Shown one piece after another: positions 57,830-64,000 of a stretch of 64,000 nucleotides of DNA (positions within the stretch are counted from its first letter, which is position 1; each line of letters begins with the position of its first letter). Position numbers and translations under genes: made by a program. The stretch is from Scatophagus argus. Taxonomy: Eukaryota > Chordata > Actinopteri > Scatophagidae. The stretch lies in NCBI RefSeq assembly GCF_020382885.2, contig NC_058501.1, positions 18,162,001-18,226,000 on the forward strand, written 5' to 3'. The notes under the pieces are model-generated. The model saw only the letters and a list, made by a program, of their open reading frames with translations. It did no database searches and was not told where the DNA came from.

Positions 57830-59099
57830 AGCAACCCACTTCCTCATTCTGTTACGAACAAGTGGCATTAATAATTGAGAAACGCGTCAGAGATCAGATT
57901 ATCGTGAGAAATATAATGCACTTTGGTGAGCGGGAAACATGCGCACCTCCTGCAGAAATTGATTGATTGAAAGCTCTGTAAGCTTGTGCGCTGGAAGAGT
58001 TGTGGAACAGCGCGCGGTGCGCAGCACGTCTTCCTCCGAACAGGTCGGCAGCTCTTCGTAAGGTTTCTGCTTTTAAGTGAAAACGTGTTTGCGTGTTGCA
58101 CCTGTGATCTTTATCTCACAGCAGCTTCCGGGACCGAGAAGAGGGGAAGCAGAGAGGTGTCAGTGTTGTGAGGATGAAAAGTATAAGAACGGTCTGGGAA
58201 GTGGAACGCGAACTTGGGGAATGAGGATCACTTCAGAAAAGTTGTCTCAAGTCAAGACGACGTCGGACGTCGTGCCCGTCCGTGCGCGTGCGCAGAGACA
58301 CATTTTCATGTTTGATGACTTGACGGCTACATGTGTATTTAGTGGCAGCGGTAGTGGATTAATGCAATATCATGTAAGCTTGAAAGTGACCGCAACCACG
58401 CATCTACGGTGTGGTGTGCTGGCTTATACATGTATTCTAACTGTACATCAGCTGGTATCTGTGTTTTCTTAAACCACAGGAGTATGTCAGTTGTTGTACC
58501 AAGATGAATGTTGCTCATCCTTTGTGCATTATGGAGCACAAACAGCTTTCTATCGCGCTTACCATTTTTCTGGCACTATCACAAATATGGTCAGATTTAA
58601 CTTGCAGATGCCGTGATAATTGGGAATTTCACTCATTTTAAGATCTTAACATCATATTCATGTGACCTGAGGTGTTTTGGGGGTTATGAACTCCTTCCCA
58701 AACGCAGAGAGCAGAGAAGTGAGACCTTAATCTTTGATGTCCAATTGATAAAAGCACTCCGGAGCTGTTTGATACAGAATGGGAGACTGACCTTGTGAAC
58801 TCGTGCAAAAGTGTGACTGAGTTTGTAGCCTGCATCTTTGCGAACTTTATATCATCTTCACGATTTCAGTTTCAAGACAAGCCGATGACTGAGGATGTCA
58901 AGGTTACATAGGACCTGTCACCACACGCAGTACATGTGTATAAGGTCCTTGAGATTGTTGTTGAGATCATTTGTACCATCATGAACTTCAACATTTGTAG
59001 TTATCTTATGTTGATTTTCATTATGTCCCTAATTACTGATGCTCACTGTGTATATACAGTGTTAAAAGTGTGAATTCGAATACCCTTGCTTGGGTATTC

Positions 59100-59139
<40 letters not shown>

Positions 59140-60430
59140 TACTTCACCCCAATACTGTCAGTATGACCTTTTCATTGATTTTGAGTTCTTGTCACGCAAG
59201 GTCAAAAACATTGCTTGTAAATTGAGATGGCTCCAGCTGTTTTCCTCATTTATAGATCAAAATCAAATGTGCGACATGAAATTATACTACACTGAGCGTG
59301 CAGGGAAACGAGGAACGTCTGTGCTAGCCATGCAGTTACTCAAAAATAAATGATGAAAAATAAATGTCAGCTGTTGACAGCACAAACCTGCTGCTTGTGT
59401 TAATAGCACAGTTTTGATGCAATAAAATAATCTGAACAAATCCGTTGGATTTGCAAAGTACTGAGAGTGCAAAATCTAAAATGAGAACCTGATCAATATC
59501 TGTACTGATCAAGTGGTTTCAACAGCAAGATATGACAAACTAAATACATGTGATGTTTTTAGCTTCATAGGTGCAATACTGCATGCATCCCATGAACTAA
59601 TATACATGTGAACTAAGGCTTTAGTACATAAAAGTAGTTTCAACTCATTTGCTCATTTTTTTCTTCCTGCATTTTGCTGCTTTGATTAAAACATCAGCTT
59701 TTCAAAAGCCACAGTGATTTCTCATTTACTGTTACAAGAGAAGCAGCTTTTCAATTTTTTCTTACCTCATTCATGAAATATTGCATTTTTTAAGTACTCC
59801 AATACAAGTAATGAGTACCCTGTTACAACCTTCCCCTTGTTTTAGATAACAACATGTAGGCAACATCCTTTTATCGAGTTTATTCTTTATGTTTGATTTT
59901 GCACAGCAAGACACAATTACATTAGTAAACTTGGCATACACCCCAGTTGACTTTGCTTGTTAATATAGATCTAGATTTTCAGATAACACATTTCAACCTT
60001 AAAATTCAGTGTTATTTTTCTTTTAGTAACTGAAATTTGGCAGAGTATCCTCACCCAAGAGGGAATCTTCCTTTTGTCGACTGGAGAATGTCTGGATTTC
60101 CTGGGGCCAAAGAACCTGGACTTGCATCTAATCTTTTACACCAGCACCCAGCATGGGCAGAGTGATCCTGCCTGAGACTGCTTGAGTCTGAAATCCTCAC
60201 TGGAGCTGACAGGAAGATGTTTAGTTTCCACTTCAGTCTTTATGTTTTTTTTCTGCATGGCCATTACCAACACCCCTGCAGTTCTCACTTCTTCCTGAAA
60301 GAACTTTTCATACTGGCACTGGTAATGTGTTAATCAATACGGTAGTTTTGTGCTTATTCTAAACCACATTATATCCGCACCCTCTGTATGAAGCAGGGCT
60401 CAGTGATGGCCCACTGCAAGGGAGCGTCCC
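57830..60430. other. Possible intron or spacer
   Basis: CpG-rich to about 58290, including tandem GACGTC palindromes at 58257-58273, then AT-rich. A hairpin CGAATACCC-6 nt-GGGTATTCG at 59077-59100 abuts the CA repeat at 59101. No coding exon recognised. Confidence 0.35.
59101..59137. repeat. (AC)n microsatellite
   Basis: About 18 AC units, directly following the 9-bp inverted repeat at 59077-59100. Confidence 0.9.
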
Positions 60431-60439
60431 TCCATTGAT

Positions 60440-60870
60440 TAGGTATTAGCTTCACCACCTCCGACGCCCAGCCACTTGTTTGCAAACAGTGCTCTGCTTG
60501 GGAGGTATTCGAGCGATAGCTAAGCATGGGAGCCAATATTTATAGAGGCTTTAACAGGTTCATTGTAGTCGGTGGTGATGGTTCCACCGAGGGATGACGC
60601 ACTCATAAAGGACCCAACGGAGTATTTCCCCATGCACACAGCGTTTGACAGTACAGTCAATGGCTCCAATCGTTCCTCATCTGCTTTATGGCCACACAGA
60701 CGTTTATGGCTGTTATGGGGTTAAAATGAAAGCATTAATGGATGCGAAGGGCAAGGACTCTATTCAGCAGGGTGCTGCATTTAATCAAGGGTCACTCTGT
60801 GTAAAGTCCATAATCCACTTGCTGACAGTTAGTGCCACCCCAGGGTTTTGCTTGTATACACACACGCTGT
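60440..60870. promoter_or_regulatory. Candidate conserved non-coding block J
   Basis: About 430 bp of high-complexity sequence without simple repeats. It has CCAAT-like and TTTATGG/TTATAGAGG pieces and ATTA cores (CATTGATTAGG, AGCATTAATGG). No coding frame. Confidence 0.35.
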
Positions 60871-61479
60871 TGCTTCAAGGGATGTGATGGGTGAAATGCG
60901 CTCACTTTATTCACTGAAATGTGATGAAACCAAATCAGCAGCCTCTCAATCACTTGTACTCAATTTGTTAATGATGTTTTAGTCCAGAGATATCCGTTGT
61001 GTAGGATCATAAACAATAAGCATGATTTTTGATGCACCTGTCAACAAGACGTTAAATATATTGTTGAAACGTGCACTATTGTATCTGTAGTAGCAGTTAA
61101 CACATTCATGGCATTCACACGCATGTTTTTGTTGTTGGACTAAATCATGCATGAAGTAGTCAGATTACAGTATGATGACTTGAAAGAAGTGCTAAAATGC
61201 AGCTACTCCATTGTGCGTTAGTCTTGCTATAGCCGTGTTTACAGTTTTCAGTGTGTTGGCACAAGTTTAACCTTCCAAGCTTGTGTCCACTCATTTCTTT
61301 CTCCTTCCTCTTCTGAATCATCATTATTCCGTTGCTCTCCTCTCAGTGCCTCCTTCAGCCCCGTTGAGCTTCTGTTTGAATTGTGTCTCTTGCTACCTAT
61401 TAGTCTTTCCCCACTTTTTTTTTTCCTGGCACATTCCCATCTTCCGCTACAGCAAAAGCAGCTTTCTTTGTAGACGGCG

Positions 61480-61690
61480 TGCCCCCTGTTTTGGAGTCGC
61501 TGACCCCCCTCGGCTCTCTCCTCTCCCTACCGTCTCCCACTTAACCCCATATTTCACAGCTGAACTACGGCTAATTTCCCCCCAGTCCTCCGAACAGCGC
61601 TCTCTCCACTGCTGGATCACGCTTAATTACCCACAATTAAAGCCAAACGCTAACGAGAAAATTGCTCTGTTATGAAATTACTTCAAAAGG
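61480..61690. promoter_or_regulatory. Candidate conserved non-coding block K
   Basis: Contains CACGCTTAATTACCC at 61618-61632, CACAATTAAAGCC and AAACGCTAACGAG. It is related in style to blocks D and F. A 130-codon frame across it has no domain. Confidence 0.3.
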
Positions 61691-61699
61691 ACTAGAGTA

Positions 61700-62600
61700 A
61701 GTAGAATGGATTGGAGCGAAAGTTGGGTATAGCCTGGAGTGGAAGGGAAGAGCTTCTGTGCTGTGTTTTCCCCTCAAGCTGTCTCAGTGGAAGGCAGTAA
61801 GCAAAGACTCCGTTGGCAACACCCAAAGCTGTAGATTACAATATTCAACAGCTAAACCCAAGTGTTGGGACAAGTATTCACTTTAGTAATGAAAGAGTGG
61901 ATGTTTGAACGCTTTGTTGTGAAAGGGGAAATGACTTTGAGTGCTCCTTTGGTCTCTTTAATCACAGCAGTACGTTATATATGATATCTGTCATTTCATG
62001 CATCTCACTTAAAGAAATATATGTTACATTATGTCTCATGACTGCATTGAAATAGTAGCAGCCACTGTAGCCAGTGTGGCCATTGGATTTTAAATAGATT
62101 GCCTGCACTCTGTATGAAATGAAATTATGGCTGTTCTTTAAGCTGATTCTTATTACATTTCATGAATTGAAAGTAACATACTGTAATCACTGTGCATGTC
62201 ATGGTCTGCACAGACGTTATCCAAAGACATGTCACACTGATGTATTGATGACCAAGCTTGAACAATATTACTTAATAACTTCCGTTTTCTAGAGGCCACA
62301 AACAAAGTGTTTGGGAAGCCATGTTTTTTGCAGGAAGCAAGTTTAACACAGACTTGTTTGACTAGCTAGGTCTCGGATTCTACTAAAATAAACCAGCACC
62401 AAGTAGTGTTGAAACTTCTCCAGTCAGGTGATAGCTGCCTTAATTTATTTTTTTGTGTCCACAACTAGTAAAGTATTGCCTTTGTGTAGTCTTTCTCATA
62501 ACCAATCACAGCAACTGTTCTTCGATTTAATGTGTGTTTGGCCCACTATCGCAGCAGCTACAACCTACAGTCTGTTGTGTGGTGTGTTTGACAGAGTTGG
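61700..62600. other. AT-rich spacer, nothing recognised
   Basis: No exon, RNA gene or named repeat. Confidence 0.35.
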
Positions 62601-62689
62601 CAGTTCAGCACGCTGAGGCATCATATGAAGCACTCTACTGGTACAAAGGCCTTTTAACCAATTCAAATTTGGACCTGATGGTTGATGAA

Positions 62690-63300
62690 AATGTAAGGCA
62701 TCAACGAAGTATTTCAGTTCATCCTGAGGTGGATATGAATATGTTCAACAAATTTCACCGAAGTTGTTGTTGAGACATTTCACTTTCAAATGCAAATATC
62801 AACATCATGGTGGTGCCAGTCAGAGAATCACCAAAGTCAAAAGGCTTCACCTGCTGAGGACTATGAATGGCTTTTCAAAATATCTTTGTGATCCCTTCAA
62901 AAACTGGTGTGATGTTTCGGTGTCTACCAAAGCGATGGACTGACCAAACAACTGAAGAAATATTGACAGGAACACCTCAGTCCTGGTTACTCTGGAGAAT
63001 TCTCACTGTCAGCATTTTTCCTGGCTGCTATTACTGTTGTAGAAAATAGTTTCAACGAAAACTCTTCATGTGTTCACAGCGAGATCTGTGGAGTGTTTGA
63101 GTAACTGGGACCTATTTTTGGAGAGACGCATTGATGTTGAATTTTAGAACTCTTAACTTTTTGTTGCTGTGGGCACCACAATTGAAATTCAATTCACCTC
63201 CATTGTATTGAGGTGGAGGCTGAAATCTCAGACAGTTCTCTCAAACTGTGGCCACGTAAAGCAAAAATGTGCATAGGCACCACTAGAGGTTAAGTCAGAA
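62690..63300. repeat. Decayed teleost interspersed repeats
   Basis: 62800-62900 (GAATCACCAAAGTCAAAAGG, GAGGACTATGAATGGC) matches from memory a common fish repeat phrase ATCACCAAAGTCA... GGGGACCATGAATG. 63185-63295 (CCTCCATTGTATTGAGGTGG, AGGCACCACTAGAGGTTAAG) looks like a second repeat. Both are diverged and truncated; class not assigned. Confidence 0.45.
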
Positions 63301-63489
63301 AATATACACGCATTCGTAATTTCTGCAAGACAACACTTCAGGCCTTGTTTTTACATTGGTACACATGAAAACACAAAATCTGGAATGATGGGTGTCTGAT
63401 TGGTGCCATCAAAACAAACCCCTACTACATATAATGATGTTACACTGCGATCATGAGCGCATTCTTGTAAACGTAATCGTATTATCTCA

Positions 63490-63730
63490 TGAAACCTTAC
63501 TGAAACGGTCTCGCTGCAGCCGAGCTGAATTGAGACACCCAGATGTTACAGTGTATCCGGCACATATATACCTGACCACAAACCCCATTCCCTGTCACCG
63601 AGGAACGAGACGAGCCTTCCACACCGCCTGCCCCCATCGACCTCCCAGCCCAATCCAATCTACAGCCGGCAAAACGAAACAAATAAACACTAATTCGGAT
63701 TATTTACGTCCAGTTTACACCACATGACGC
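63490..63730. promoter_or_regulatory. Candidate conserved non-coding block L
   Basis: High-complexity block with CpGs and ATAAACACTAATTCGG at about 63685. It is followed by a purine-rich stretch and a (CTC)n run at 63907-63930. No coding frame. Confidence 0.25.
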
Positions 63731-64000
63731 GAGGTATGAGAGGGAGGGGGGGAAGAAAGAGCTATATGGTGGGTGGATAATTGTAACAGAGGTAGTAATA
63801 AGTGCAGCAGCTACAGTGATAACAATTAGATTTGATTTCATTTGAGAATGCCTCCACAGCTGCTCCCCACTCACCCCCTTAACCCCCTTCTTCGCCTTTT
63901 TCCCTCCCCCTCCTCCTCCTCCTCCTCCTCTCACTCCCCTCGCTCCTCTCCCCCTAGATTAAAGTGGGTGTGTTAATTCCGTGGTGTAGCGATCGAACAG

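Noticed and set aside
59101..59137. CA, GT and CT runs as CRISPR-like arrays
   Set aside because: They are simple microsatellites without spacers, in vertebrate DNA.
60025..60230. Possible exon after an acceptor-like TTCTTTTAG at about 60016-60024
   Set aside because: No coding frame and no clear donor; not enough to call.

Overview
The window is vertebrate nuclear DNA, most likely from a spiny-rayed (acanthomorph) teleost. Short exons have clean GT-AG borders, the first gene is vertebrate MEGF8, and CA/GT microsatellites and several interspersed repeat types I know from fish genomes are present. No prokaryotic, organellar or viral genome features were seen.

Region 1 (1-14205): the 3' two thirds of megf8 on the + strand. 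I could join 24 exons without a frame break, giving 1855 residues plus stop. The part encodes EGF and laminin-EGF modules, the second CUB domain, a six-repeat kelch propeller, PSI-like cysteine modules, more EGF modules, a transmembrane helix and the cytoplasmic tail with the MASRPFA motif. The 3.1-kb intron between exons 22 and 23 holds an older teleost repeat split by a 2.0-kb LTR retrotransposon (8029-10034). That element has two LTRs, target duplication, tRNA-Pro-like primer site, polypurine tract and a 5' gag fragment, but no pol.

Region 2 (14750-18260): a two-coding-exon C2H2 zinc-finger gene on the + strand, head-to-tail with megf8. Its N-terminal exon is acidic and carries five SUMO-consensus-like sites; its second exon encodes about 15 fingers. 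A perfect 21-bp hairpin lies in its intron and a pogo/Tigger-like element with a transposase HTH remnant in its probable 3' UTR.

Region 3 (18260-24000): a small CpG-rich patch with possible non-coding exons, an open frame resembling the N-terminus of another zinc-finger protein (20650-20982, possibly a relic), and a broken Tc1-like transposase fragment.

Region 4 (24000-64000): 40 kb with no protein gene that I can support. It alternates high-complexity AT-rich blocks with dense homeodomain-type ATTA cores, long strand-asymmetric purine or pyrimidine tracts, microsatellites and decayed repeats. This looks like the regulatory desert of a developmental gene. A CpG-rich block ending in a good splice donor at 57826 is a possible non-coding first exon on the + strand. 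The conserved-element calls come from sequence character alone; no alignment was available.

I found no clearly new biological system. The items most worth checking are the gag-only LTR element and its chimeric reading frame, the ATGA uORF/start overlap and SUMO cluster of the zinc-finger gene, the perfect hairpin, the desert with its repeated AAGCGTTAATTA motif, and several unlabelled inverted or tandem repeats.
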